Shown here: positions 9,032-17,347 of the stretch, in pieces
How positions within the stretch are numbered: the first letter of the stretch is position 1
Layout: the number at the start of each line of letters is the position of its first letter
DNA from: Streptomyces halobius
GTDB taxonomy: Bacteria > Actinomycetota > Actinomycetes > Streptomycetales > Streptomycetaceae
DNA length: 64,000 bases
Direction: 5' to 3'
Assembly (NCBI RefSeq): GCF_023277745.1
Contig: NZ_CP086322.1
Coordinates: 7,564,001 to 7,628,000, forward strand
The notes under the pieces: model-generated
Seen by the model: only the letters and a program-made list of their open reading frames with translations
Told to the model about the DNA's origin: nothing
Database searches by the model: none
Made by a program: the position numbers and the translations under genes

Positions 9032-10273
9032 TCACAGGAGCGCGAACTGGCCCTCCGGCCCCTCTTCGTGATGGTCGAGGACGGACGCCGGCCGGCGCGC
9101 GGCGGACGGCGCCGGGACGATGCCCGCCGCGCGCAGCTCCACTGCCCCGATCGCCGGCCTCTCCGCCGTCCGCTGCCTCAACCCCTCGGACTGCGGCTCC
9201 AGTTCGGCCAGCAGTGCCAGTACGGTGATCAGCTCCAACAGCTCCGACGTCCACTGCCGGGGCCAGGCCGTGGGACGCAGCGCCGCCAGCGAACCGGGCT
9301 CCGGCGGCTCCGTTCCCACGCCGGTCCGCTGCGCGAACCATGCCTCCAGGACGCGGCCCCCGCTCGCGTGGAAGTCCCAGGCACCCGGCGGCACCGGCGA
9401 GATCCGGCCGCTGCCCAGCAGCAGCGCCTCGTCCTCGGCGTCGTAGCCGATCGTCTCCGGCAGGCCACGGGCGGGCAGTGCGGCACGCACGTACGGACGG
9501 CGGCCGCCCGGCATCCGCGGCCGCTCACCCGTGTGTTCGCGGGGACGGAATCGGCCATGGGTGTGCAGCCACAGCAGCCGTTCGCCGAGCGCGACGCCGG
9601 TGTCCCAGAGCGCGGGGTCGGCGGTGAGCGGCACCGTGCAGCCGTCGGGGGAGTGGTGGGCGTTCGCCACGATCCAGGCGAGGACGTGCACCGGTTCCAC
9701 CGGACGGTCCAGGCGGCGGGCGAGCAGGCCGAGCAGGCCCGGCGCGAGGTTCGGTTCACCGCCGCCCGGCCGCCGGTAGAGCGGATGGATCCGGCCGGGG
9801 CGCCCGGCCGGCGACCGTCCGTCGGGCAGCAGCGCGGAGCACACCACCGCGGGGCCCGGCACCTGCGGCACCTGACCCAGCTCCACCGCGAACAGCTGCT
9901 CCTCGTCGGCCACCCGCCACAGCTCCGGCCGCGCCGCATCGATCAGCCGGTGATCGGGCAGCAGCCACTGCCGGTCGAAGGGGCCGTGCAGCATCCGCAC
10001 CGGCTCGGGGCAGGGGCCGCCCGCGCGGGACAGCCGCCCGGTGGGCGTCGCCTGCCCCGGCAGCTGTCCGACGGCGGAGTGCAGGGTCCTGGACCGGGAC
10101 GGCCCGAACAGCCGCTCGCGCACCGCCGTGTCCTCGGCACCCACCAGCGCGTTCCAGCGGGCGCGCAGCACCTCCGGATCCGGCCCCCGCACCCAGGAAC
10201 GGCCGAGCCGCAGCGGCGCCACGGACCACGGCATCAGATCGGACAGCCGTGGCGCGTCCAGCTTCGCCGTCAC
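9032..10273 (-). CDS. orphan protein resembling the C-terminal domain of type ISP restriction/modification enzymes
   Basis: 413 residues. The GTG at 10273 is preceded by GGGGAGG at 8 bases. Proteins of this kind in Streptomyces are annotated 'type ISP restriction/modification enzyme' because they match the C-terminal target-recognition region of LlaBIII-like single-chain enzymes. Visible landmarks: LSDLMPWSVAPLRLGRSWV, GPFDRQWLLPDHRLID, HPLYRRPGGGEPN, ILAWIVANAH-like helix, and the C-terminal RPASVLDHHEEGPEGQFALL. There is no nuclease PD-ExK, helicase DEAD box or methyltransferase NPPY/FxGxG motif, and no such gene next to it. Known members of the full system are about 1500 residues. A restriction role for this short form is therefore doubtful. 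Confidence 0.75.
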   Translation of the reverse strand: MTAKLDAPRLSDLMPWSVAPLRLGRSWVRGPDPEVLRARWNALVGAEDTAVRERLFGPSRSRTLHSAVGQLPGQATPTGRLSRAGGPCPEPVRMLHGPFDRQWLLPDHRLIDAARPELWRVADEEQLFAVELGQVPQVPGPAVVCSALLPDGRSPAGRPGRIHPLYRRPGGGEPNLAPGLLGLLARRLDRPVEPVHVLAWIVANAHHSPDGCTVPLTADPALWDTGVALGERLLWLHTHGRFRPREHTGERPRMPGGRRPYVRAALPARGLPETIGYDAEDEALLLGSGRISPVPPGAWDFHASGGRVLEAWFAQRTGVGTEPPEPGSLAALRPTAWPRQWTSELLELITVLALLAELEPQSEGLRQRTAERPAIGAVELRAAGIVPAPSAARRPASVLDHHEEGPEGQFALL

Positions 10274-10410
10274 GTGCAGTTCCTCCCCGGACCGTTCGGT
10301 TGCCCCCGGCATGGTAACCACGGGCCGCGCGGCGGTACCGCGGCCCGGGTGCCGGGCCTCGGGCCCTGCCGGGGCAGGCGGTCGAGGTCCGCAAGCTCAG
10401 CCGGAATCGG

Positions 10411-10621
10411 GCCGAGGACATGACCAAGAGCGCCGAAGGCACGGCTGACGCCTCCCGGCCACAAGGTTGCCCAGAAGGCCGCGCCGAACCGGTCGATCCT
10501 GGACAACGCCCCGGGCGGGCGGCGGCGTCGGCTCGAGTACAAGTGCCGCATGTACGGGGCGGAGCTGATCGCGGTTCCCGCGTTCCACACCTCCCAGACG
10601 TGCGCCGCCTACGCGCGCTGA
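10411..10621 (+). pseudogene. tnpB: remnant of an IS200/IS605-family tnpB (OrfB)
   Basis: The C-terminal part of a TnpB/OrfB is readable over two frames: first RAEDMTKSAEGTAD, then after a shift near 10450 KVAQKAAPNRSILDN, RLEYKCRMYGAELIAVPAFH and TSQTCAAYAR, stop. These match the conserved TnpB blocks around the third catalytic Asp region and the start of the zinc finger (TSQxCxxCG), but the second Cys of the first CxxC pair and everything after are lost. No tnpA, no flanking hairpin ends seen. It is a dead relic of a guide-RNA-associated transposon nuclease. Confidence 0.75.
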
Positions 10622-10709
10622 AGGGAATCTCCCGGTTTCGGCCGGAAGAGAATCGTCAACAGACAGAGATCTTCCCGACCGGCCCGCGCAGCGCGTGCCC
10701 CCGGACGCC

Positions 10710-11495
10710 TCAGATCCCGTCCTCCGGAGCAGGGCCGGAAAAGCCCTGGTCCGCGTCGAGCGTCACCGTGAAGGAGAACCGGTCGCCGCGGTAGTGGATC
10801 CGGGCGACATCGACCACCCGGCCGGACTCGTCGTAGGTGATGCCCGTGTAGTGCAGGATCGGGCTGAGCAGTGGGACCTGGAGGAGCCTGGCGGTCTCCG
10901 GGTCCGCCAGCCGCGCCTCGACGGTATCGGTGATCCGGCTGATCCGTACGCCCACCGCGTCCCGCAGCACCTTGGTCATCGGCCAGCGCTCCAGGTCCGC
11001 CGGGTCGATCCGGGCGGCGACATCGGGCCGGACGTAGTTGTGTGCGTGGTTGGTCGGCTCGCCCGTCTCCTCGTCGCTGCGCAGCCGCCGGAAACCGGTC
11101 ACTTCCGTCAGCTCCGGGAAATTCAGGGACAGTTCGGCGGGTACCGGCACCGGCCCGTGGTCCAGCAGCTGCGTGCTCATCCCGGACTGCTGGGCCACGA
11201 TCGCGTCCACCGAACCGAGCAGCCGCACCGGCGCCCCGCGTCGCGCGCCGGGCTCGATAAAGGTGCCCCGCCGCCGGTGCCGGCTGATCAGTCCCTCCGC
11301 CTCCAGCTCCTTGAGGGCCTGGCGCATGGTCAGCACGCTCACGCCGTAGTGCGTGGCGAGCGCGTCCTCGGTGGGCAGCCGCAGCGGCGCGTCCGGGGAG
11401 CGGCCCAGTATGGAGGCGCGCAACGACTGCGAGACCTGGTACCACAGCGGCAGCTTGCGGTTGAGGGCGAGCGAGTCGGGAGCGAAGGTGGTCAC
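10710..11495 (-). CDS. GntR/UTRA (HutC-subfamily) transcriptional regulator
   Basis: 261 residues, start GTG 11495 with GGGGGA six bases upstream. The N-terminal ~75 residues form a winged helix typical of GntR (PLWYQVSQSLRAS, LPTEDALATHYGVSVLTMRQ, ALKELEAEGLISRHRRRGTF). The remainder resembles the UTRA ligand-binding fold (TGFRRLRSDEETGEPTNHAH, RISRITDTVEARLADPETAR, LLQVPLLSPILHYTGITYDE). It lies 41 bases after hmgA on the same strand, so it is probably co-transcribed and senses a tyrosine/homogentisate breakdown product. The inverted repeat at 12885-12908 in front of hmgA is a candidate target. Effector is inference. Confidence 0.85.
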   Translation of the reverse strand: MTTFAPDSLALNRKLPLWYQVSQSLRASILGRSPDAPLRLPTEDALATHYGVSVLTMRQALKELEAEGLISRHRRRGTFIEPGARRGAPVRLLGSVDAIVAQQSGMSTQLLDHGPVPVPAELSLNFPELTEVTGFRRLRSDEETGEPTNHAHNYVRPDVAARIDPADLERWPMTKVLRDAVGVRISRITDTVEARLADPETARLLQVPLLSPILHYTGITYDESGRVVDVARIHYRGDRFSFTVTLDADQGFSGPAPEDGI

Positions 11496-11536
11496 AGAGC
11501 GTCCCCCGGGGCTGAATGTGCAGGGCGGGCCCGGTG

Positions 11537-12862
11537 TCACGGGCGGAAGTGGCGCTGGAGACCCTGCCATACGTCGTCGTAGCCGCGCTGCAGATGTCCG
11601 GCATCGCGGGCTTGCGCGGTGAGCGTCAGCGGCCAGCGGGTCTCGAACATGAAGGCCAGCCCGTCCTCGATCTTCTGCGGCCGCAGCTCGGCGGCGCTCG
11701 CCTTGTCGAAGGTCTCCCGGTCGGGGCCGTGCGCCGACATCATGTTGTGCAGCGAGCCGCCGCCCGGCAGGAATCCCTCGGCTTTCGCGTCGTAGGCGCC
11801 CTCGATCAGTCCCATGTACTCGGTCATCACATTGCGGTGGAAGTACGGCGGCCGGAAGGTGTCCTCGCCGACCAGCCAGCGCGGCGCGAAGACCACGAAG
11901 TCCACGCCGGCGAGGCCCGGGGTGTCGGAGGGGGAGGTGAGGACGGTGAAGATGGACGGGTCGGGGTGGTCGTAGCTGATCGAGCCGATGACGTTGAAGC
12001 GGTGCAGGTCGTAGACGTAGGGCACGTGGTTGCCGTGCCAGGCGACGACGTCCAGCGGTGAGTGGTCGTAGGTCGCCTGCCAGAGGTTGCCGCAGAACTT
12101 GTTGACGACTTCGCAGGGCCCCTCGATGTCCTCGTAGGCGGCGACCGGGGCGAGGAAGTCCCGTGCGTTGGCCAGGCCGTTGGCGCCGATCGGGCCGAGG
12201 TCGGGCAGCTGGAAGGGCTGGCCGTAGTTCTCGCAGACATAGCCGCGGGCGTCCGCGTCCAGCAGCTCGACGCGGAACCGGATGCCGCGCGGGATCAGCG
12301 CGATATGGCCGGGCCTGGCGCGCAGCAGGCCCAGTTCGGTACGGAGCAGTAGTCCGCCGCGCTCCGGGACGATCAGCAGTTCGCCGTCCGCGTCGCTGAA
12401 CACCCGCCTGTTCATGGGGGAGTTGGCGTAATAGAGGTGTACGGCCATACCGGTGCGCTGGGTGGCGTCGCCGTTGCCGCCCAGCGTCCACAGGCCGTCC
12501 AGGAAGTCGACCGGACCGGTGGGCTCGGGGAGCGGGTTCCAGCGCAGCCGGTTGGGGTCGGGGACGCACTCGGTGAACGGCGCCGAGCGGATCGCGCCCT
12601 GCTCGGCGCGGACGAACGGCGGATGCGCGGCCGACGGGCGGATGCGGTAGAGCCAGGAGCGGCGGTTGTGGTGGCGCGGCTCGGTGAACGCCGTGCCGCT
12701 GAGCTGTTCCGCGTACAGTCCGAGGGGGGCGAGCTGGGGGGAATTGCGGCCCACCGGGAGCGCGCCTATGACCGCCTCCGAGCTGTGTTCGTTGCCGAAG
12801 CCGGAGGAATAGCTCAGCCCTTCCGCCGTCTTCCTTGCCTGCTCGTTGCCCGTGGCCGTCAT
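11537..12862 (-). CDS. hmgA: homogentisate 1,2-dioxygenase
   Basis: 441 residues, the expected length. The enzyme opens the ring of homogentisate to maleylacetoacetate in tyrosine/phenylalanine catabolism using non-haem iron. Recognisable family blocks: [68 protein letters not shown], and the iron-ligand region [16 protein letters not shown] plus [12 protein letters not shown] supplying His, Glu and His. Start ATG 12862 has GGGAG seven bases upstream. Downstream a GntR regulator follows in the same operon; the divergent gene is an unrelated molybdopterin enzyme 370 bases away. No fumarylacetoacetase is in the window. Confidence 0.95.
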   Translation of the reverse strand: MTATGNEQARKTAEGLSYSSGFGNEHSSEAVIGALPVGRNSPQLAPLGLYAEQLSGTAFTEPRHHNRRSWLYRIRPSAAHPPFVRAEQGAIRSAPFTECVPDPNRLRWNPLPEPTGPVDFLDGLWTLGGNGDATQRTGMAVHLYYANSPMNRRVFSDADGELLIVPERGGLLLRTELGLLRARPGHIALIPRGIRFRVELLDADARGYVCENYGQPFQLPDLGPIGANGLANARDFLAPVAAYEDIEGPCEVVNKFCGNLWQATYDHSPLDVVAWHGNHVPYVYDLHRFNVIGSISYDHPDPSIFTVLTSPSDTPGLAGVDFVVFAPRWLVGEDTFRPPYFHRNVMTEYMGLIEGAYDAKAEGFLPGGGSLHNMMSAHGPDRETFDKASAAELRPQKIEDGLAFMFETRWPLTLTAQARDAGHLQRGYDDVWQGLQRHFRP

Positions 12863-12884
12863 CGCGTGCTCCCGCCGCTCAAGG

Positions 12885-12908
12885 AATCCTATGCAAGACC
12901 TTAGGATT
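12885..12908 (-). promoter_or_regulatory. putative operator of the hmgA operon
   Basis: Perfect inverted repeat AATCCTA-N10-TAGGATT, 23 bases in front of the hmgA start. On the minus strand TAGGAT could also serve as -10, so a bound repressor would block transcription. Candidate site for the linked GntR regulator; not proven. Confidence 0.5.
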
Positions 12909-12927
12909 GCGGCTGCGGTGCGTCAAT

Positions 12928-13010
12928 GATGGGGGTACCTCCCTGTTCATGGGAGTCCCCCGCCGAGCGAAGTCGAGAGCGGGGGAGAAGCCGAGAACTT
13001 GGGGGATCCC
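12928..13010. repeat. REP-like palindromic element (GGGGGTACC...GCGGGGGAG class)
   Basis: GGGGGTACCTCCC, then GGGAGTCCCCCGC, CGAGCGAAGTCGAGAGCGGG, GGAGAAGCCGAGA. The AGCGAAG-CGAG-GCGGGGGAG layout recurs near 36655-36722 and within the gene at 60679-60746, as part of a small-palindrome family scattered in Streptomyces genomes. Confidence 0.55.
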
Positions 13011-13231
13011 GGCCGCGGTGGCCGGATCGCCCCGCCCGGCGTATACGGGCCATCGTCGCCGAGAGCAAGGTGCTGTTGCGGGCCTGTCCGGCGCGGTATC
13101 TGGACGGGGCGGGACAGCGGTGTCGGGACGGTGCGGGACAAGGGGCTGCCCTCCATGCGTACTGGTCGGTATGGTCGGTCCCGTACGCGTACCGCCGCCA
13201 CCGGCACCGTCCCCGTCCCCGGGAGAGACCG

Positions 13232-15457
13232 ATGAGTCGTACCGCCCTGCGTATCTGCCCGCTCTGCGAGGCCACCTGCGGTCTGAGCGTCACCGTGGAC
13301 GGAGACCGGGTGACCGCCGCCCGCGGCGACCGTGACGATGTCTTCAGCAAGGGGTTCATCTGTCCCAAAGGCGCCGCGTTCGGCCAGCTCGACGCGGACC
13401 CCGACCGGCTGACGCGCCCGCTGGTGCGCCGGGACGGGGTGCTCCGGGAGGCCACCTGGGACGAGGCGTTCGCCGCCGTGCAGGCCGGGCTGCGGCCGGT
13501 GATCGAGAAACACGCCCCGGACGCCGTGGGCGTCGTCCTCGGCAACCCCAATGTGCACACCGTCGCCGGCGCCCTCTACCCGCCCGTCCTGCTCTCCGCC
13601 CTCCGCACCCGCAATGTCTTCACCGCCTCCACTGTCGACCAGATGCCCAAGCACGTCTCCAGCGGACTGCTCTACGGCGACGCCCTGGCCATCCCCGTAC
13701 CGGATCTGGACCGCACCGACCACCTCGTCGTGATCGGCGCCAACCCGCTGGACTCCAACGGCAGTCTGTGCACCGCCCCCGACTTCCCCGGCCGCATCAG
13801 GGCGCTGCGCCGCCGCGGTGGACGGCTGACCGTCATCGATCCACGGCGCACCCGTACCGCCCGGCTGGCCGACGAGCATCTCGCCATCCGGCCCGGGACC
13901 GACGCGCTGCTGCTCTTCGCGATGGTGCGGGTCCTCTTCGAGGAGGGCCTGGTGGACCTGGGGGAACGGGCCGAACACATCGGCCGGACCGATGAGGTGG
14001 CACGGCTGGCCGAGGACTTCCCGCCGGAGGTGGTCGCCCCGGTGTGCGAGGTGCCCGCCGAGCGGATCCGGGGGCTGGCCCGCGAACTGGCCGCCGCGCG
14101 GACCGCCGCGGTATACGGGCGGATCGGTTCGACGACCGTCGAGTTCGGCACCCTCACCAGCTGGCTGATCGATGTGCTGAACATCCTCACCGGGAACGTC
14201 GACCGGCCCGGCGGCATCATGTTCCCGCTCTCCGCGACCGGCGCCGCGCCCCGCCCGCCGAGGCCCGGCCGCGGCTTCGCCCTGGGCCGCTGGCGCAGCC
14301 GGGTCTCCGGCCACCCCGAGGCCAAGTCCGAACTGCCCATCGTCGCCCTGGCCGAGGAAATCGACACCCCCGGAGAGGGCCGCATCCGGGCGGCCGTCGC
14401 CATCGCCGCCAATCCCGTGCTCTCCGTCCCGGACGGTGACCGCCTCGACGCCGCGCTCGCCTCCCTGGACTTCATGGTCAGCGTCGACCCGTATCTCAAC
14501 GAGACCTCGCGGCACGCCGATGTCGTCCTGCCGCCGCCCCCGCCGTCCCGCAGCGCCCACTTCGACTTCGCCTTCAACGCGCTCGCCGTCCGCAACCAGG
14601 TCCGCTACACCAGGCCCGTGCTGCCGCTCGCGGACGGGCGGCCCGACGAGTGCGAGATCCACGCCCGGCTGATTCTGTGCGCCGGCGGCCAGGACGGCGC
14701 GGACCCCGGCCTGGTCGACACCATGGTGATCGACACGGCGCTCGGCAAGGCCGTCGCCGACCCGCACTCCCCGGTCCACGGGCTTCAACCATCGGACTTG
14801 TCAGGGGAGTTGACCGGCCAGACCGGCGCCGAACGCCGACTCGACATGATGCTGCGGCTCGGCCCGTACGGCGACGGCTTCGGCGCCGACCCCGAGGGGC
14901 TGACCCTGGCCCGGCTGCTGGACCATCCGCACGGCATCGACCTCGGCCCGCTCACCCCACGGATCCCCGGCGTCCTCAAAACCCGCAGCGGCACCGTCGA
15001 ACTGTGCCCGGAGCCGATCGCCGCCGAAGTCGCCCGGCTGCGATCGACCCTCACGGCCCGCCCGGACGAGCTGCTGCTGATCGGGCGTCGGCATCTGCGC
15101 TCCAACAACAGCTGGATGCACAACGTCCCCGCACTGACCGGCGGCAGCAACCGCTGCACGGTCCAGGTGCACCCCGACGACGCGACACGGCTCGGCCTGA
15201 CCGACGGTGGCCTGGCACGACTGAAGGGGGACGGCGGCGAGCTGGAGGTGCCGGTGGAGATCACCGACACGGTGCGCCCCGGCGTGGTGAGCATGCCGCA
15301 CGGCTGGGGGCACGACCGGCCCGGAACACGCACCGGGCACGCCGCCGCCGACCCCGGCGTGAACGTCAACCAGCTCAACGACGGATCCCGGCTGGACGTC
15401 CTCTCCGGCACCGCGGTGCTCAACGCCCTGCCCATTCTCCTCACGCCCGTCCCCTGA
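13232..15457 (+). CDS. molybdopterin oxidoreductase (formate dehydrogenase/nitrate reductase-like)
   Basis: 741 residues, start ATG 13232 after GGGAGAG. Residues ~8-55 carry the [4Fe-4S] motif CPLCEATCGLSV...FICPKG (C-x2-C-x3-C-xn-C). The central region is the bis-MGD binding oxidoreductase fold (VVIGANPLDSNGSL, LTVIDPRRTRTARLADEHL, SAHFDFAFNALAVRNQV), and the end is the molydop-binding beta domain (LLLIGRRHLRSNNSWMHN, SMPHGWGHDRPGTRTGHA, GVNVNQLND). No signal peptide, so cytoplasmic. Such stand-alone actinobacterial proteins lack the usual electron-transfer and membrane subunits, and none is coded nearby; the electron partner and substrate are unknown. A metal-ligating residue at the Mo could not be assigned with confidence. 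Confidence 0.9.
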   Translation: MSRTALRICPLCEATCGLSVTVDGDRVTAARGDRDDVFSKGFICPKGAAFGQLDADPDRLTRPLVRRDGVLREATWDEAFAAVQAGLRPVIEKHAPDAVGVVLGNPNVHTVAGALYPPVLLSALRTRNVFTASTVDQMPKHVSSGLLYGDALAIPVPDLDRTDHLVVIGANPLDSNGSLCTAPDFPGRIRALRRRGGRLTVIDPRRTRTARLADEHLAIRPGTDALLLFAMVRVLFEEGLVDLGERAEHIGRTDEVARLAEDFPPEVVAPVCEVPAERIRGLARELAAARTAAVYGRIGSTTVEFGTLTSWLIDVLNILTGNVDRPGGIMFPLSATGAAPRPPRPGRGFALGRWRSRVSGHPEAKSELPIVALAEEIDTPGEGRIRAAVAIAANPVLSVPDGDRLDAALASLDFMVSVDPYLNETSRHADVVLPPPPPSRSAHFDFAFNALAVRNQVRYTRPVLPLADGRPDECEIHARLILCAGGQDGADPGLVDTMVIDTALGKAVADPHSPVHGLQPSDLSGELTGQTGAERRLDMMLRLGPYGDGFGADPEGLTLARLLDHPHGIDLGPLTPRIPGVLKTRSGTVELCPEPIAAEVARLRSTLTARPDELLLIGRRHLRSNNSWMHNVPALTGGSNRCTVQVHPDDATRLGLTDGGLARLKGDGGELEVPVEITDTVRPGVVSMPHGWGHDRPGTRTGHAAADPGVNVNQLNDGSRLDVLSGTAVLNALPILLTPVP

Positions 15458-15508
15458 GACCGTTTTGACCAGGGGTTTTGCTCGTATTGCTCGCGCGTCA
15501 AGACCTTG

Positions 15509-15535
15509 TTGACGAAACTTCGCGGCACCTAACGT
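15509..15535 (+). promoter_or_regulatory. possible promoter TTGACG-15-TAACGT
   Basis: Sits 55 bases in front of the CitMHS start, in an unusually AT-rich patch with the small palindrome CAAGACCTTG overlapping the -35. The spacer is short, so the call is weak; the palindrome could be an operator half. Confidence 0.3.
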
Positions 15536-15589
15536 CACCCCGACCGCCACTCCCGGCAGATGTTCAAGGGCGAACGTGAGGTACCCGTC

Positions 15590-17146
15590 ATGCTGACAGT
15601 CCTCGGATTTGTCATGATCGCCACCTTCCTGGCGCTGATCATGACGAAGAAGATGTCACCGATGGCAGCGCTCGTGCTCATCCCCGCGCTGTTCTGCGTC
15701 CTGGTCGGACAGGGTGCGCATCTGGGCGACCATGTCCTCAAGGGCATCGGCGACCTGGCCCCCACGGCCGCGATGCTGATGTTCGCCATCATCTACTTCG
15801 GGGTGATGATCGACGTCGGGCTCTTCGACCCGGTTGTCCGCGGCATCCTGAAGTTCTGCAAGGCCGATCCGGTCCGTGTGGTGGTCGGTACGGCGCTGCT
15901 CGCCACGATCGTCTCCCTCGACGGCGACGGCTCCACCACCTTCATGATCACCGTCTCGGCGCTCTACCCGCTCTACAAGCGGCTGAAGATGAGCCTGGTC
16001 GTGATGACCGGTGTCGCCGCCACCGCCAACGGCGTGATGAACACGCTGCCTTGGGGCGGCCCGACCGCCCGCGCCGCCACCGCGCTCAAGCTCGACGCCG
16101 GCGACATCTTCATCCCGATGATCCCGGCACTGGCCGTCGGCCTGGTCGCGGTCTTCGCCCTCGCGTACGTCCTCGGGCGGCGCGAGCGCAAGCGGCTCGG
16201 CGCACTGACCCTTGGCGAGGCGCGGACGGTGACCGGGACCATCAAGCGGACGGACACGGATACGGAGGCGGCGACCGAGACGGACACGGTCCTGGTCGGC
16301 GCCGACACCGGCGCCGAGGGCGGCGCCCAGACCGCCGGGCAGTCCGCCAAGGGCGCCCCGGCCGCCACCGGCTCCTCCGACGACAACCAGGGACCGCCCT
16401 TAGAGGGACGCGCTTCCGAGGGACCGTCCTCCCCGGGACCGGCTTCCGAGGGACCGTCCTCCCAGGGACCGGCTTCCGACGGGCCGGCCTCCCAGGACCT
16501 GGGGATTCAGGTCCTGGACCCCCGGCGCGCCACCCTGCGCCCCAAGCTCTACTGGTTCAACGCCGCGCTCACCCTCGCCCTGCTCACCCTCCTCATCCTC
16601 CAGACCCTCCCCATCCCGGTCCTCTTCCTCCTCGGCGCGGCCATCGCCCTCACCGTCAACTTCCCGCACATGAAGGATCAGAAGGCCCGTATCGCGGCAC
16701 ACGCCGAGAACGTCCTCAACGTCTCCGGCATGGTCTTCGCCGCCGCCGTCTTCACCGGTGTGCTCACCGGCACCGGCATGGTCGAGCACATGGCCCGCTG
16801 GCTGGTCTCCGGCATCCCCGACACCCTCGGCCCGCACATGGGCATCGTCACCGGCGTCCTCAGCATCCCGCTGACCTACTTCATGTCCAACGACGGCTTC
16901 TACTTCGGCATCGTCCCGATCCTCTCCGAGGCGGGCGCGGCGCACGGCGTGGCCCCGGTCGAGATCGCCCGCGCGTCCCTCGTGGGCCAGGCCCTGCACA
17001 TGTCCAGCCCGCTGGTCCCGGCCGTCTACGTCCTGGTCGGCATGGCGAAGGTCGAGTTCGGCGACCACACGAGGTTCACGGTGAAGTGGGCGGCGCTGAC
17101 GTCACTGGTGGTGCTGGGGGCGAGCCTGGTCTTCGGCATCGTGTAG
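15590..17146 (+). CDS. CitMHS-family citrate/proton (metal-citrate) symporter
   Basis: 518 residues with about 11-12 membrane helices; imports citrate complexed with a divalent metal together with protons. Start ATG 15590 is preferred to 15560 since GTGAGG lies 8 bases before it. Family landmarks: ALIMTKKMSPMAALVLIPAL, DGDGSTTFMITVSALYPLYK, GVMNTLPWGGPTARAATALK, YFMSNDGFYFGIVPILSEAG and LVGQALHMSSPLVPAVYV. Between helix 6 and 7 the cytoplasmic loop is swollen to about 120 residues by a Thr/Glu-rich stretch and a ten-residue repeat (PASEGPSSQG type, 16405-16496). No two-component citrate sensor is adjacent. Confidence 0.9.
   Translation: MLTVLGFVMIATFLALIMTKKMSPMAALVLIPALFCVLVGQGAHLGDHVLKGIGDLAPTAAMLMFAIIYFGVMIDVGLFDPVVRGILKFCKADPVRVVVGTALLATIVSLDGDGSTTFMITVSALYPLYKRLKMSLVVMTGVAATANGVMNTLPWGGPTARAATALKLDAGDIFIPMIPALAVGLVAVFALAYVLGRRERKRLGALTLGEARTVTGTIKRTDTDTEAATETDTVLVGADTGAEGGAQTAGQSAKGAPAATGSSDDNQGPPLEGRASEGPSSPGPASEGPSSQGPASDGPASQDLGIQVLDPRRATLRPKLYWFNAALTLALLTLLILQTLPIPVLFLLGAAIALTVNFPHMKDQKARIAAHAENVLNVSGMVFAAAVFTGVLTGTGMVEHMARWLVSGIPDTLGPHMGIVTGVLSIPLTYFMSNDGFYFGIVPILSEAGAAHGVAPVEIARASLVGQALHMSSPLVPAVYVLVGMAKVEFGDHTRFTVKWAALTSLVVLGASLVFGIV
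16405..16496 (+). repeat. in-frame 30-base tandem repeat in the CitMHS loop
   Basis: Three units of GCTTCCGAGGGACCGTCCTC followed by CCAGGGACCG or close variants, coding for (S)EGPSS(P/Q)GPA. It keeps frame and lies in a predicted cytoplasmic loop. Confidence 0.7.
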
Positions 17147-17347
17147 CGGGGCGCTGCGCGTTCGCTGCGCTTTGCCTGGGCCGGCTTGGGTCTTCGCTGC
17201 GCTTTGCCCGGGCCGGCTTGGTTGCTCGCCGTCGTCGGCTGGCCCGCCGTGGGGCGCGCCTGCGGCGGGCGGTCCGGTTCTGGCTTTCCCGCCGCTGTGC
17301 GTGTCCGCTGCGCTACTGGCGCTGTGTTTTGGCTCTCTCGCCGTTGT

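Larger units (their letters stand above)
12863..13231. other. divergent promoter region with an operator-like repeat and a REP-like element
   Basis: Separates hmgA (minus) from the molybdopterin enzyme (plus). The hmgA side holds the inverted repeat at 12885-12908; the centre holds a REP-like palindromic element (12928-13010); the right side is plain and ends with GGGAGAG in front of the ATG at 13232. No gene recognised. Confidence 0.6.

Noticed and set aside
9032..10273. A functional restriction-modification system
   Set aside because: No nuclease, helicase or methyltransferase motif in the protein or neighbours; reported only as an orphan domain-like protein.
10710..12569. A longer minus-strand reading of the GntR regulator running through hmgA
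   Set aside because: The extra N-terminal part is an alternate frame of hmgA; GntR homology starts at the GTG at 11495 with an RBS.
12947..14788. 613-codon minus-strand frame opposite the molybdopterin enzyme
   Set aside because: Shadow frame, no domain, opposite a gene with clear Fe-S and Mo motifs.
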